In this document: piece by piece, positions 53,193 to 63,173 of the stretch | Numbering within the stretch: position 1 is the first letter of the stretch | Layout of the letters: each line of letters starts with the position of its first letter | Assembly (NCBI GenBank): GCA_035318925.1 | Contig: DATHDS010000002.1 | Coordinates: forward strand, 6,427 to 70,426 | DNA length: 64,000 bases | Direction of reading: 5' to 3' | From: VAXT01 sp035318925 | Lineage (GTDB): Bacteria > Actinomycetota > Thermoleophilia > Gaiellales > Gaiellaceae | Notes under the pieces: generated by a model | Told to the model about the DNA's origin: nothing | Database searches by the model: none | Seen by the model: only the letters and a program-made list of their open reading frames with translations | Program-made: the position numbers and the translations under genes

Positions 53193-53904
53193 GAGCGTCC
53201 GCGGTGACCGTCGTCAGGGCGACGCGGGTCATCCGGTCGACCGCGGCCTGAAGGTCCTCGTCCGAGATCCGGGTGAACGACCCCGCGACGATGATGTCGC
53301 TCACCGTCAGCAGGCAGCCCGCCTGCACCTTGCGCAGCGCACCGATCGTGAAGATGACCGCCGCCTCCATCTCGACGGCGAGCACGCCGCGCGACGACCA
53401 GCGCTCGTGCCGCCCCTCGTCCGGGTCGTAGAAGGTGTCCGACGACGCGATCGCGCCGACGCGCATCGGCTGTTCGAGCGCCTTCGCCGCGTGGACGGCG
53501 CCGTGCACGAGCTCCCAGTCCGCGGTCGGGCAGTGCGGCTCGCCGCCCACGTAGTGCCGCGCGGTGCCGTCCGCCGGGACCGCAGTCAGCGCGACGATCA
53601 GGTCGCCCAGCTCGAGGTCCGGCTGGAGGCCGCCGCACGTGCCGACGCGCAGGAAGCGCTTCACGCCGAGCTGGACGAGCTCCTCCATCACGATCGCGGC
53701 GGTCGGACAGCCCATCCCGGTGGCCTGCACGGAGACCGGCCGGCCTTCGTACTCGCCCGTGTATCCGAGCAGGCCGCGCTCGGCGTTCCGCTGGAAGGCG
53801 TTGTCGAGGTACGTCTCGGCGATGTACTTCGCCCGGAGTGGGTCTCCGGGCAGGAGGCACGCCTCCGCGTACTCGCCTTGCTCCGCTCGCACGTGAATCG
53901 GCAC
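53188..53904 (-). CDS. deoD: Purine-nucleoside phosphorylase (DeoD type)
   Basis: A 238-residue hexameric-type phosphorylase that cleaves purine nucleosides with phosphate. Motifs: LLPGDPLRAKYIAETYLDN (phosphate site), RVGTCGGLQPDLELGDLIV, LAVEMEAAVIFTIG (nucleoside site) and the late SDII segment (LLTVSDIIVAG), where Asp protonates the base in DeoD. Starts MPIHVRAEQGEYAEACLLPG. It is upstream of and overlaps the lipid kinase, forming a two-gene operon. Divergent from the GNAT gene. Confidence 0.93.
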   Translation of the reverse strand: MPIHVRAEQGEYAEACLLPGDPLRAKYIAETYLDNAFQRNAERGLLGYTGEYEGRPVSVQATGMGCPTAAIVMEELVQLGVKRFLRVGTCGGLQPDLELGDLIVALTAVPADGTARHYVGGEPHCPTADWELVHGAVHAAKALEQPMRVGAIASSDTFYDPDEGRHERWSSRGVLAVEMEAAVIFTIGALRKVQAGCLLTVSDIIVAGSFTRISDEDLQAAVDRMTRVALTTVTADAH

Positions 53905-53933
53905 GCCGAAACCCTATTGCGATAGTTCGCGGG

Positions 53934-54707
53934 ATGCTGACGGATCCGACCTCCGACAAGATCCTGGCTTTCTGCGCGGAGGACCCGATCGAGCGCGTCT
54001 TCCTCGAGGACGTCGCCCGGCGCGGCTTTGCCCGCTTCCGTGCGGTCGAGGGCGCGCAAGGTCTCGCCGCGCTCTGCTACTTCGGCGCAAACGTCGTCCC
54101 CTCCGGACAGGGATGCGGAGCCTTCGCAACCGAGGCCGCCGTTCACGCGACGCGGATGATCATCGGCGAGGCGGGCGCGGTGACCGACCTCTGGGCCGCG
54201 GCTCGCTCGGTCATGCCGGTGCCTCGAGCAGATCGCCCAGGCCAGCCCGTCTATGCGATCGACGAGCCGCCCGAGAGTGCTGCGAGCGGGCTGCGCGCGG
54301 CGACGATCGAGGACCTCGACCTGCTGCTGCCGGCCTGCGCGGCCACGCATCAGGAGGAGCTCGGCGTCGACCCGCTCGAACGCGATGGGGACGGGTTCCG
54401 CCGGCGCACGGTGTCGCAGATCCAGGAGGGGCGCTCGTGGCTCTGGGCCGAGGGCGGGACGATCCTCTTCAAGGCGGAGGCCTCGGCCTGGACCCCGAGC
54501 GCGGTCCAGCTCCAGCAGGTCTGGGTCGATCCGGAGGTGCGCAACGAGGGCTACGGGACGCGCGGGATCAGCGATCTCTGCCGGCTGCTCCTCGAGCGGA
54601 CGCCTTCGGTGTGCCTCTTCGCCCGCCCCGAGAACGAGCCCGCGATCCGTCTCTACGAGAAGATCGGCATGCGGCGGGTCGGCACCTACCGGAGCCTGCT
54701 TTTCTGA
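53934..54707 (+). CDS. GNAT-family acetyltransferase (DUF4081 plus GNAT)
   Basis: A 257-residue protein. The N-terminal half (about 1-125) resembles DUF4081, which I recall in actinobacterial proteins. The C-terminal half is a GNAT domain with the acetyl-CoA loop VWVDPEVRNEGYGTRGISDL (V/I-x-x-x-x-R-x-x-G-x-G/A) and the ending ENEPAIRLYEKIGMRRVGTY. The acceptor is unknown. The ATG is at 53934. A palindromic repeat lies directly at its stop codon. Confidence 0.85.
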   Translation: MLTDPTSDKILAFCAEDPIERVFLEDVARRGFARFRAVEGAQGLAALCYFGANVVPSGQGCGAFATEAAVHATRMIIGEAGAVTDLWAAARSVMPVPRADRPGQPVYAIDEPPESAASGLRAATIEDLDLLLPACAATHQEELGVDPLERDGDGFRRRTVSQIQEGRSWLWAEGGTILFKAEASAWTPSAVQLQQVWVDPEVRNEGYGTRGISDLCRLLLERTPSVCLFARPENEPAIRLYEKIGMRRVGTYRSLLF

Positions 54708-54731
54708 CTTAGCAACAGTCTGTTGCAAAGT
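54707..54731. repeat. 25-bp palindrome after the GNAT gene
   Basis: ACTTAGCAACAG and CTGTTGCAAAGT around a single T form a near-perfect palindrome (one A-A mismatch). It begins at the last base of the GNAT stop. It is the same unit as inside rplO (18285-18311). Here it may serve as a terminator. Confidence 0.65.
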
Positions 54732-54763
54732 ACGAAAGGCGCTGGTTCGACTAGCTTTTGTCC

Positions 54764-55741
54764 ATGGAGCCCCGGGCGTTTCGGAAGGCGGTCGAGGACG
54801 ACATCCGCCGGCACGAGCTGATGCCGCCCGGCGGGGCGGTGACTTGCCTCGTCTCGGGCGGCGCCGACTCGACCTGCCTCTGGCACGTCCTGCGCGAGCT
54901 GGGCTACGAGGTCTCGGCGCTCCACGTCGACCACGGCCTGCGCGGCGCCGAGTCTGACGACGACGCTGCGTTCTGCCGCGACGTGCTGGGAGCGGAGGTC
55001 GTCGACGGGCGCGGCGGGAAGACCGAGGACGAGCTGCGCGAGATCCGCTACTCGTTCGCGACCGACCGGCTGCGCGCGACGGGCCACACGGCCTCCGACC
55101 AGGTCGAGACCGTTCTCTACCGCATCGTCGCCTCGGGCGCGCCGGGCCGCATCGACCGCAAGCGCGCCGACGGCGTCGTCCGGCCCCTGCTCGACCGCTG
55201 GCGCGACGACACCGAGGCCTACTGCCTCGCCGAGGGCCTCGACTTTCGCCGGGACACGTCGAACCCGGACACGAAGCGGGGGCTCATCCGCGAGCAGATC
55301 CTGCCGCTGCTCCTCCAGCTCCATCCGGCCGCCGAAGGCAATCTGCTTCGCTTGGCCGACCGCAAGACGGCCCCGCCGGAGCTCGTCCGGCTCCTCGAGT
55401 CGGTCGAAGGCTCGACGCGGCTCGACCTCGGCGGCGGCCGGGCTGTCGTCCGCGAGTACGACCAGGTGTGGCTCGAACGCTCCCCCGTCGTGCTCGACGG
55501 CGAGGTGCGCTGGGGCTCCTGGCGCATCGCGTCCGACCGCAAGGGGCTTAAGGTACGCGGGTGGCGTCCCGGCGACCGTCTGGCGGGGCGCACGAAGAAG
55601 ATCCAGGACGTGTTCGTGGACGCCAAGATCCCGCGATCGGAGCGTGAGGCCTGGCCACTCGTCGTTCGCGGGGACGAGGTGGTCGCGGTGCCGGGAATCG
55701 TCGAAGCAGAGGGAGTGCAGGCCGAGCGTGTCCCAGACTGA
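54764..55741 (+). CDS. tilS: tRNA(Ile)-lysidine synthase
   Basis: TilS (325 residues) attaches lysine to C34 of tRNA-Ile(CAU), which switches it to read AUA. The PP-loop is CLVSGGADSTCLWH (residues 28-41), followed by LHVDHGLRGAESDDDAAFCR and the second motif ATGHTASDQVETVLYRI. The C-terminal domain is present but short. The ATG at 54764 follows TAGCTT by 5 nt, so the message is probably leaderless; a TTG at 54758 is in frame. It overlaps hpt by 14 nt, as in many bacteria (tilS-hpt-ftsH). Confidence 0.94.
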   Translation: MEPRAFRKAVEDDIRRHELMPPGGAVTCLVSGGADSTCLWHVLRELGYEVSALHVDHGLRGAESDDDAAFCRDVLGAEVVDGRGGKTEDELREIRYSFATDRLRATGHTASDQVETVLYRIVASGAPGRIDRKRADGVVRPLLDRWRDDTEAYCLAEGLDFRRDTSNPDTKRGLIREQILPLLLQLHPAAEGNLLRLADRKTAPPELVRLLESVEGSTRLDLGGGRAVVREYDQVWLERSPVVLDGEVRWGSWRIASDRKGLKVRGWRPGDRLAGRTKKIQDVFVDAKIPRSEREAWPLVVRGDEVVAVPGIVEAEGVQAERVPD

Positions 55742-56294
55742 GTTGGAGCGCGGGATCGGAGAAGTTCTCGTCGAGGAAGAGGCGTTGCGCGCGCGCGTCG
55801 CGGAGCTCGGCGAAGAGATCTCGAGCGACTACGCGGGCCGCGACCTCCTGCTCGTGGGCGTCCTCAAGGGCGCCGTCTTCTTCATGGCCGACCTCATGCG
55901 CCAGCTGACGGTTCCGTGCGAGGTCGACTTCATGGCGATCTCGAGCTACGGCGCGGCGAGCGACTCGTCGGGCGTCGTCCGGATCCTCAAAGATCTGGAC
56001 ATCCCGCTCGACGGGAGGCACGTCCTCGTCGTCGAGGACATCATCGACTCCGGCCTGACCTTGTCCTATCTGATGCGAAATCTGCGCGCGCGCCAGCCGG
56101 CCTCGCTCGAGGTGTGCGCGCTGCTCACGAAGCCCGGCAGGCGCGAGACCGAAGTCCCCGTCCGGTACGTCGGCTTCGAGATCCCGAACCGGTTTGTCGT
56201 CGGCTACGGCCTCGACTACGCGGAGCGCTACCGCAACCTCCCGTACGTTGGCGTTTTGCAGGACGAAGTCGAAGCGGGTGTAACAAAGCGGTAA
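55728..56294 (+). CDS. hpt: Hypoxanthine phosphoribosyltransferase
   Basis: A 188-residue purine salvage enzyme making IMP or GMP from base and PRPP. The PRPP loop is VLVVEDIIDSGLTLSYL and the flexible loop region is FMAISSYGAASDSSGVV. KPGRRETEVPVRYVGFEIPN holds the purine-contact Lys and the later RFVVGYGLDYAERYRNLPYV is typical. The GTG at 55728 lies inside tilS. It is followed by ftsH after 63 nt. Confidence 0.94.
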   Translation: MSQTELERGIGEVLVEEEALRARVAELGEEISSDYAGRDLLLVGVLKGAVFFMADLMRQLTVPCEVDFMAISSYGAASDSSGVVRILKDLDIPLDGRHVLVVEDIIDSGLTLSYLMRNLRARQPASLEVCALLTKPGRRETEVPVRYVGFEIPNRFVVGYGLDYAERYRNLPYVGVLQDEVEAGVTKR

Positions 56295-56357
56295 GGATCC
56301 TCGTCCGGGGGAGGCAGGAACGGTGACCGCTGCTACGCTGCTCCAGGAGGCGCCTTC

Positions 56358-58306
<1,949 letters not shown>

Positions 58307-58310
<4 letters not shown>

Positions 58311-58954
58311 ATCGGACCTGTCCCGGGACCTGGTCCCAGGCCAGGGCCAAACGGCACAAGTCCCCGGACCTGGTCCCGAGCCCGAGCCAGGTCTTCGCGG
58401 ATCCTGTCGGCGCCTTCTTCCACGAATGACCGGTAGCGCTCGCGCGCAGTCGTGGAAGAATCGGCGAAGAGGAGCAGGAGCTCGCCGATTGCCAGCCACG
58501 GGAAGCGCGGTGTAACACCGATCGCCGCTCGGTAGCTCGACCATGGCCACTGCTCCGGCCGTCCGCAGAGCCCGGCACGCACGGGGTTGCAGACGACGTA
58601 CCGCGTGACCTCGAGCAGATGCCCCTCGTTTTCGATGAGTTCTGCGCCATACGGGCCCTCGAAAACATGACCCGTCCGGTCGTGCCGCCAGTTGAATCGT
58701 TGCGCGTACCACTGGTTGAGCGTGTGCATGCCCAGAGCGATGTTGGGTTCCGGGGTCCGGATCATCAGGTGGAAGTGGTTGCCCATCAGGCAGTACGCGA
58801 ACAAGTCCCATTGCGACCGACCCACCGCGTGACCGAGTCGTGCAAGGAACGCGGTGCGATCGAAGTCGTCGGTGAAGATCGACGCGCCGCCGTTTCCCCT
58901 TGTCGTTACGTGATAAATGCCATCCGCGATCTGGGGCCTCGGCTTGCGTCCCAT
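58307..58954 (-). CDS. REP-associated tyrosine transposase (RAYT, Y1/HUH family)
   Basis: A 215-residue single-strand DNA transposase-like protein starting MGRKPRPQIADGIYHVTTRG. The HUH metal motif is GNHFHLM (His60, His62), and the likely catalytic Tyr119 is in RYVVCNPVRAGL. WSSYRAAIG after it is typical. RAYTs are thought to spread REP palindromes. Both sides are flanked by REP-like repeats with the GGACCAGGTCC core, and the last 20-25 residues (PFGPGLGPGPGTGPI end) are encoded by the repeat itself. The gene probably arrived between ftsH and folP; both neighbours are intact. Confidence 0.9.
58315..58392 (-). repeat. REP-like repeats, left side of the transposase
   Basis: Contains GGGACCTGGTCCC (58325-58337) and GGACCTGGTCC (58366-58376) about 40 bp apart, inverted relative to the right-hand array. 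The stretch also codes the C-terminus of the transposase on the minus strand. Confidence 0.7.
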
Positions 58955-59045
58955 GCAGCGACGATACGGCCGCAATTGCGGACTGGGCGATAGTCGTTTG
59001 GTCCGTGACGCAGCTGGCACTGACGCGTGACGCCGCCCCGAAGGC

Positions 59046-59170
59046 CATGTCCCGGGACCAGGTCCGTGGACATGCCCCAGGCGGACACGGCCTTGGACCT
59101 CGTCCGTGGGCATGGCCTAGGCGGACACGGCTTGGGACCAGGTCCGGGGGCATGGCTCCAGTAGGCGGGT
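59046..59170 (+). repeat. Three tandem 40-bp REP-like units, right side of the transposase
   Basis: Core GGACC starts at 59055, 59095 and 59135, exactly 40 bp apart. Units share the blocks GGACCAGGTCC (GGACCTCGTCC in the second), GGGCATGGC and GGCGGACACGG. The first can fold as CATGTCC...GGACATG around GGACC-A-GGTCC (59046-59074). They sit between the transposase start and folP. No gene in 58955-59190. Confidence 0.75.
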
Positions 59171-59190
59171 CTGAGTAGGCTCCGGTTGCT

Positions 59191-60006
59191 ATGAGGGAGT
59201 CGATCGAGGACCGGTTCCCGCGCCCCTCGGTGATGGGCGTCGTGAACGTCACGCCCGACTCGTTCTCGGACGGCGGGGTCAACTTCGAGGCTGACGATGC
59301 CGTTGCTGCCGCCCTGCGCATGGCCGAGGAAGGCGCCGCGATCGTGGACGTCGGGGGCGAGTCGACCCGGCCCGGCTCCGAGGGTGTCTCGCTGGACGAG
59401 GAGCTGCGCCGGGTCGTTCCTGTCCTTGAGGCTCTCCAGGGCCGCGTGCCGGTCTCGATCGACACGGCGAAGGCGGAGGTCGCCCGGCGCGCGCTCGCGC
59501 TCGGAGCGGAGCTCGTGAACGACGTGACCGCGCTCAGGAACGACCCGGAACTGGCGGAGGTCGTCGCGTCGTCGGGGGCCTACCTTTGCCTCATGCACAT
59601 GCGAGGCGAGCCGAGGACGATGCAAGACGAGCCGACCTACGAGGACGTGGCGGGCGAAGTTGCGGCCTTTCTGGAGGAGCGGTTGCGCTTCGCGGTCGAC
59701 GCCGGGGTCCCCGAGGAACGCATCTGCCTCGATCCTGGCTTCGGGTTCGGCAAGACCGTCGAGCAGAACTTCGAGCTGCTCGGGCGACTGGGCGAGATCG
59801 TCGCACTCGGGCGCCCGGTTCTCGTCGGGCTCTCCCGCAAGCGGTCCCTGGGGCGCATCCTCGGCGACCCGGAGGCGACCACCGGCCCGCTGTCGGCGAG
59901 CCTCGCCGCGGCGGTCGAGGCCTACGAACGGGGCGCGACAATCTTCCGCGCCCACGACGTGCGCGAGCACGTCGAAGCGCTTACCGTGGCGGCCGCGGTC
60001 CGATGA
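59191..60006 (+). CDS. folP: Dihydropteroate synthase
   Basis: DHPS (271 residues) joins p-aminobenzoate to the pterin pyrophosphate in folate synthesis and is the sulfonamide target. Motifs: VMGVVNVTPDSFSDGGVNFE, DVGGESTRPGSEGVS, the GAELVNDVTA segment and VLVGLSRKRSLGRIL. TAGGCT ends 9 nt before the ATG, so the leader is very short. The stop overlaps folB by 4 nt; folK lies 1.8 kb further on, separated by a subtilase on the other strand. Confidence 0.96.
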   Translation: MRESIEDRFPRPSVMGVVNVTPDSFSDGGVNFEADDAVAAALRMAEEGAAIVDVGGESTRPGSEGVSLDEELRRVVPVLEALQGRVPVSIDTAKAEVARRALALGAELVNDVTALRNDPELAEVVASSGAYLCLMHMRGEPRTMQDEPTYEDVAGEVAAFLEERLRFAVDAGVPEERICLDPGFGFGKTVEQNFELLGRLGEIVALGRPVLVGLSRKRSLGRILGDPEATTGPLSASLAAAVEAYERGATIFRAHDVREHVEALTVAAAVR

Positions 60007-60350
60007 TTGTCGTCGAGCTCGAGAGCCTGGAGGTGTTCGGCCGGCACGGGGTCCTCGAAGAGGAGCGGCGCGACGGCGCCACCTTTCTCTACGACATCCG
60101 GCTCGAGGTCGGTGACGGCGCCCTCTCCGACCGGATCGAGGACGCGGTCGACTACCGCGAGGTTGCCGACTGCGTGCGCGAGATCTCCGACGGGCAGCAG
60201 TTCAATCTGATCGAGGCGCTGGCCGCCGCCGTCGCCGACGCGCTGGTCGGCCGTTTCGAGGTCGTGCGCGTGCGCGTGCGCGTCCGTAAGCCGCAGCCCG
60301 CCGGCGTGCCGGCGGCCCACTCGGCGGCTACCGTCGAGCGGCCCCGCTAG
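60003..60350 (+). CDS. folB: Dihydroneopterin aldolase
   Basis: FolB (115 residues) cleaves 7,8-dihydroneopterin to 6-hydroxymethyl-dihydropterin. The ATG at 60003 (in ATGA with the folP stop) gives MIVVELESLEVFGRHGVLEE. Catalytic features are the Glu in GVLEEERRDG and YREVADCVREI; the C-terminal Lys is in VRVRVRKPQPAGVP. Folate genes folP-folB are coupled. Confidence 0.93.
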   Translation: MIVVELESLEVFGRHGVLEEERRDGATFLYDIRLEVGDGALSDRIEDAVDYREVADCVREISDGQQFNLIEALAAAVADALVGRFEVVRVRVRVRKPQPAGVPAAHSAATVERPR

Positions 60351-60359
60351 CCCTCGGCC

Positions 60360-60495
60360 GGCCTCGCTCCCGCCCGGCAGAGCCGGGCTCCGCGAGGCCT
60401 GACGCCGCTGGCGGCACGATGCAGCGCGCGCGGCGCTTGTCCGTACCACCTGTACTGTCCTGCGCGCCGCGCGCTTGCCTCGCACCCCCAGCGGC
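60360..60495. terminator. Two nested GC hairpins between folB and the subtilase
   Basis: Hairpin 1 is GGCCTCGC/GCGAGGCC outside GCCCGGC-AGA-GCCGGGC (60360-60399). Hairpin 2 is GCCGCTG/CAGCGGC outside GCGCGCGGCGC/GCGCCGCGCGC (60404-60495). They lie between convergent genes, so a bidirectional terminator is likely. No gene is seen in 60351-60505. Confidence 0.55.
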
Positions 60496-60505
60496 GCCCC
60501 GAGAA

Positions 60506-62170
60506 CTAGCGGGCGAGCTTCTTCTTGACGAGCGAGACCGAGAGGCGATAGCCGAGGCCGGCCACCTTGCGGACGACCGTGCCGCTGCCCGCGCCCACCG
60601 ACGCTTCGGCGTAGTAGTAGCCGCCGCGCCTGCTCGTGTTCTTGACCCGCAGCGACTCGCGCTTCGTCCCGATCCGCTCCGAGATGCCCTTGAAGTCCCG
60701 GGTCCGCGTCGCGCCGGCCTCGAGGACGCTGACGGTGTGGGGGCCCCACAGCGCCAGGTCGACGTCTCCGCCCGCGGGCTGGATCACGACGACCGCGGTG
60801 CGCCGGCCTGGAACCCAGACGCGGTAGACGTCCCGCGGGTCCTCACCGAAGTCGAGTCGTGCCGTAATCGAGCCGCGAAGGTGACCCGCCGTCGTCACCG
60901 GGACCGAGGCTCGGTGCAGGAGCCCGCTCCGCTTCAGGTACGTGACGTCCTCGTTCGGCTCCTGCGGGTCGCTGGCGGGCGCGGCAACGGTCAACGCCGT
61001 CGGGATGTCGAGCCGTCCAAAGCCGGTGAAGGGGTCGAACCCTGGGCTGTCGATGTCCTCGCCCGAAAGGCGCATGACCTCGAAGATCTGTGTGATGTCG
61101 AGCGTGGGCCGGACAGTCCATACCCAGGCGGTCGCGCCGGCCACGATCGGCGAGGCGAAGCTCGTCCCGGCGAAGGAGTCGTACTTGGCAGGAGGGTTGT
61201 ATGTCGCCGGAATCGCGACGGGGATGTCGAAGCCGGGAGCGGCGAGGTCGACGTACTGCGAGCCGCTCGTGAAGAACGCGGGCTGGCCCGACTGGTCGAT
61301 CGCGCCGGCGGTGAGGACGTGGGGCAGGCTCGCCGGATACTCCAGCGGGCTTCCATCCTCTCGGCTGTTCCCTGCCGCCGCGACGACGAGGGTGCCGGAG
61401 CCGAAGGTAATCGCCACCATCGCGTCCAGCAACGGGTTCTGAACCTCGGAGCCGAGGCTGAGGTTGACGACCCCTTGCCCGCTGCGAATTGCCGCGTCCA
61501 ACCCCTGGATGACGCCGCCGACCGTGAGCCCGTCTCCCAGCGGGCTCGCGTCCCAGACCTGGAGATTCGCCTGCGGATAGACGCCGACGACACCGAGGCC
61601 GTTGGTGGGCGCCGCCGCGGTTGACGCGACCGCCGTGCCGTGCTCCTCGAAGCGGGCGGACGTGGACTGGGCGTTCAGGGCGGTCGTGGCCGGCCTGGTC
61701 GCGAATTCCTCGTGAGTGAGGTCGACACCCGTGTCGATGATCGTCAGCGGCTTGCCGGGGCCCGGCGGCTCGGCGCGATCGAGTCCGATGTACGAGGGCC
61801 ACCACTCGAGGCCGTTGACGACCATCGGGTCGGCGAGGTGGTTGGCGAGGCTCATGGGCTGGTCGGGCTCGACCTCGGGGACGAGACCTGCGCGGAGCAA
61901 GGCGGGGAGGACTCGCAAGGCGGGGCCGCTGCGTAGGCGCCAGACCGGCAGCGCGTGGGCGAGCTTGACGCCGCCCGCGCGGCGGAGCGCCGGGCCTGCT
62001 CCCGGCCGCGCGAGAACGAGCGCCGAGCCGTAGAGACGAAGCTCTGTCTTCTGGTCCCGGGTGAGGCTCGAATGCGCCCAAGCAGAACCCGCCCCGGCAG
62101 CGAGCACCAGCGCAGCGATCGCGAGGAGCACCCCGAGACGCCTCAAGGCAGCGAAGATAGCAGTAGGCAT
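60506..62170 (-). CDS. Secreted subtilisin-like serine protease
   Basis: A protein of about 554 residues. The catalytic triad is complete: Asp in LTIIDTGVDLTHEE, His in FEEHGTAVASTAAAP and Ser in SFAGTSFASPIVAG, with the oxyanion Asn in VVAAAGNSRED. The N-terminus (MPTAIFAALRRLGVLLAIAA) is a signal peptide, followed by an inhibitor-like prodomain (about 35-110). A beta-rich P-domain-like region is at the C-terminus (about 410-554). The ATG at 62170 overlaps the divergent folK ATG. A GTG at 62131 with GAGG upstream and TATCTT at 62154-62159 is an alternative start. Confidence 0.88.
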   Translation of the reverse strand: MPTAIFAALRRLGVLLAIAALVLAAGAGSAWAHSSLTRDQKTELRLYGSALVLARPGAGPALRRAGGVKLAHALPVWRLRSGPALRVLPALLRAGLVPEVEPDQPMSLANHLADPMVVNGLEWWPSYIGLDRAEPPGPGKPLTIIDTGVDLTHEEFATRPATTALNAQSTSARFEEHGTAVASTAAAPTNGLGVVGVYPQANLQVWDASPLGDGLTVGGVIQGLDAAIRSGQGVVNLSLGSEVQNPLLDAMVAITFGSGTLVVAAAGNSREDGSPLEYPASLPHVLTAGAIDQSGQPAFFTSGSQYVDLAAPGFDIPVAIPATYNPPAKYDSFAGTSFASPIVAGATAWVWTVRPTLDITQIFEVMRLSGEDIDSPGFDPFTGFGRLDIPTALTVAAPASDPQEPNEDVTYLKRSGLLHRASVPVTTAGHLRGSITARLDFGEDPRDVYRVWVPGRRTAVVVIQPAGGDVDLALWGPHTVSVLEAGATRTRDFKGISERIGTKRESLRVKNTSRRGGYYYAEASVGAGSGTVVRKVAGLGYRLSVSLVKKKLAR

Positions 62171-62624
62171 GACCACGGCTTTCATCGGTATCGGCTCAAA
62201 TCTCGGGGATCGTGAGACTCATCTCCGCATGGCGCTCGACCGCCTCGCAGCCGACGAGGGAATCGAGGTCGTCGCCGTCTCCCGCCTGCGCGAGACCGAG
62301 CCCGTCGGGCCCGTCGAGCAGGGGCCGTTTCTGAACGGCGCAGTCCAGGTGACGACCGATTTGCCGCCGCGGGAGCTCCTGGCGCGGCTGCTGGACGTCG
62401 AGGAACGTCTCGGGCGCGTGCGTGGCGAGCGCTTCGGCCCGCGGACGATCGACCTCGACCTGCTTGTCTACGGCGACGAGATCGTCGACGAGCCGGGTCT
62501 GAGCGTGCCGCATCCGCGCCTGCCCGAACGGAGGTTCGCCCTCGAGCCTCTGGCGGAGCTGGCGCCGGCTCTCGTCGTGCCCGGGCGGGGCTCGGTTTCA
62601 GCCTTGCTCGCAGAGCTAGAATGA
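62169..62624 (+). CDS. folK: 2-amino-4-hydroxy-6-hydroxymethyldihydropteridine pyrophosphokinase
   Basis: HPPK (151 residues) pyrophosphorylates the pterin for DHPS. Start MTTAFIGIGSNLGDRETHLR. The signature GPRTIDLDLLVYGDEIVDEP contains the metal-binding Asp pair, and LSVPHPRLPERRFALEPLAE ends the core. GATAGC ends 7 nt before the ATG, so a leaderless message is likely. The 162-nt element begins 5 nt after its stop. Confidence 0.94.
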   Translation: MTTAFIGIGSNLGDRETHLRMALDRLAADEGIEVVAVSRLRETEPVGPVEQGPFLNGAVQVTTDLPPRELLARLLDVEERLGRVRGERFGPRTIDLDLLVYGDEIVDEPGLSVPHPRLPERRFALEPLAELAPALVVPGRGSVSALLAELE

Positions 62625-62628
62625 AGGA

Positions 62629-62790
62629 GTGGCTCTCCCGGCAACATTCGGCGGCGCCAGGCCCGCTATCACGCGGCGCCAGGCGGCGTCCTCAGTCGCG
62701 CCGATAGTGAGGACTATCGGCGCTCCCTGCGTCCTTGCCTGGCTTGGTGCTAGCGACCCTGGCATCCACCAATGTCACCGGGAGAGCCAC
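62629..62790 (+). repeat. 162-nt covarying structured element, copy C (folK-DUF2469 gap)
   Basis: Ends GTGGCTCTCCCGG and CCGGGAGAGCCAC pair perfectly (62629-62641 with 62778-62790). Inner helices: GCCAGG/CCTGGC (62656-62661 with 62758-62763), CGCTA/TAGCG plus CAC/GTG (62664-62672 with 62747-62755), GCCAGGC/GCCTGGC (62678-62684 with 62737-62743), and the apical 11-bp GCGCCGATAGT/ACTATCGGCGC with GAGG loop. Compared with copy A, CGCGA/TCGCG has become CGCTA/TAGCG, a matched change. The 3' arm holds the ribosome site GGGAGAG of the next gene. Confidence 0.82.
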
Positions 62791-62795
62791 TAGTC

Positions 62796-63161
62796 ATGTC
62801 GCACATCGACGAGCTCGACGAGTTCGAGGCCCAGCTCGAGCTCCGGCTGAAGCGCGAATACTCCGACGTCTTCGAGCTGTTCCGGTGGTGCGTCCTCACC
62901 CAGGACGCGACCTACCTCTGCAACAAGCTCGACTTCAACTACTCGCCGCAGCCGAGCTACCCCTTCTACCACCTGAAGATGGAGGACGTCTGGGTCTGGG
63001 ACAAGAACCGGCCGACCCGGCTGATCCCGAAGGCCGAGATCTACACCTCGAGCGACGTGACCGTCGAAGAGCTGCGCGGCGAGGGCGAGGGGCCCAAGCT
63101 AACGGCCGAGGCGCTCGCCGAGCGCATCGGCGAGTCGCTCGGCACCGACGACGAGCTCTAG
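62796..63161 (+). CDS. DUF2469-like protein
   Basis: A 121-residue acidic protein. The ATG at 62796 gives MSHIDELDEFEAQLELRLKR; the ATG at 62772 lies within the structured element and is rejected. VFELFRWCVLTQDATYLCNK and MEDVWVWDKNRPTRLIPKAE match the pattern I recall from actinobacterial DUF2469 (compare a DAWVWDxxRPxRF core). Function unknown. It is followed by coaX after 12 nt. Its ribosome site is inside the closing stem of the 162-nt element. Confidence 0.8.
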   Translation: MSHIDELDEFEAQLELRLKREYSDVFELFRWCVLTQDATYLCNKLDFNYSPQPSYPFYHLKMEDVWVWDKNRPTRLIPKAEIYTSSDVTVEELRGEGEGPKLTAEALAERIGESLGTDDEL

Positions 63162-63173
63162 TCCGGACGCGAC

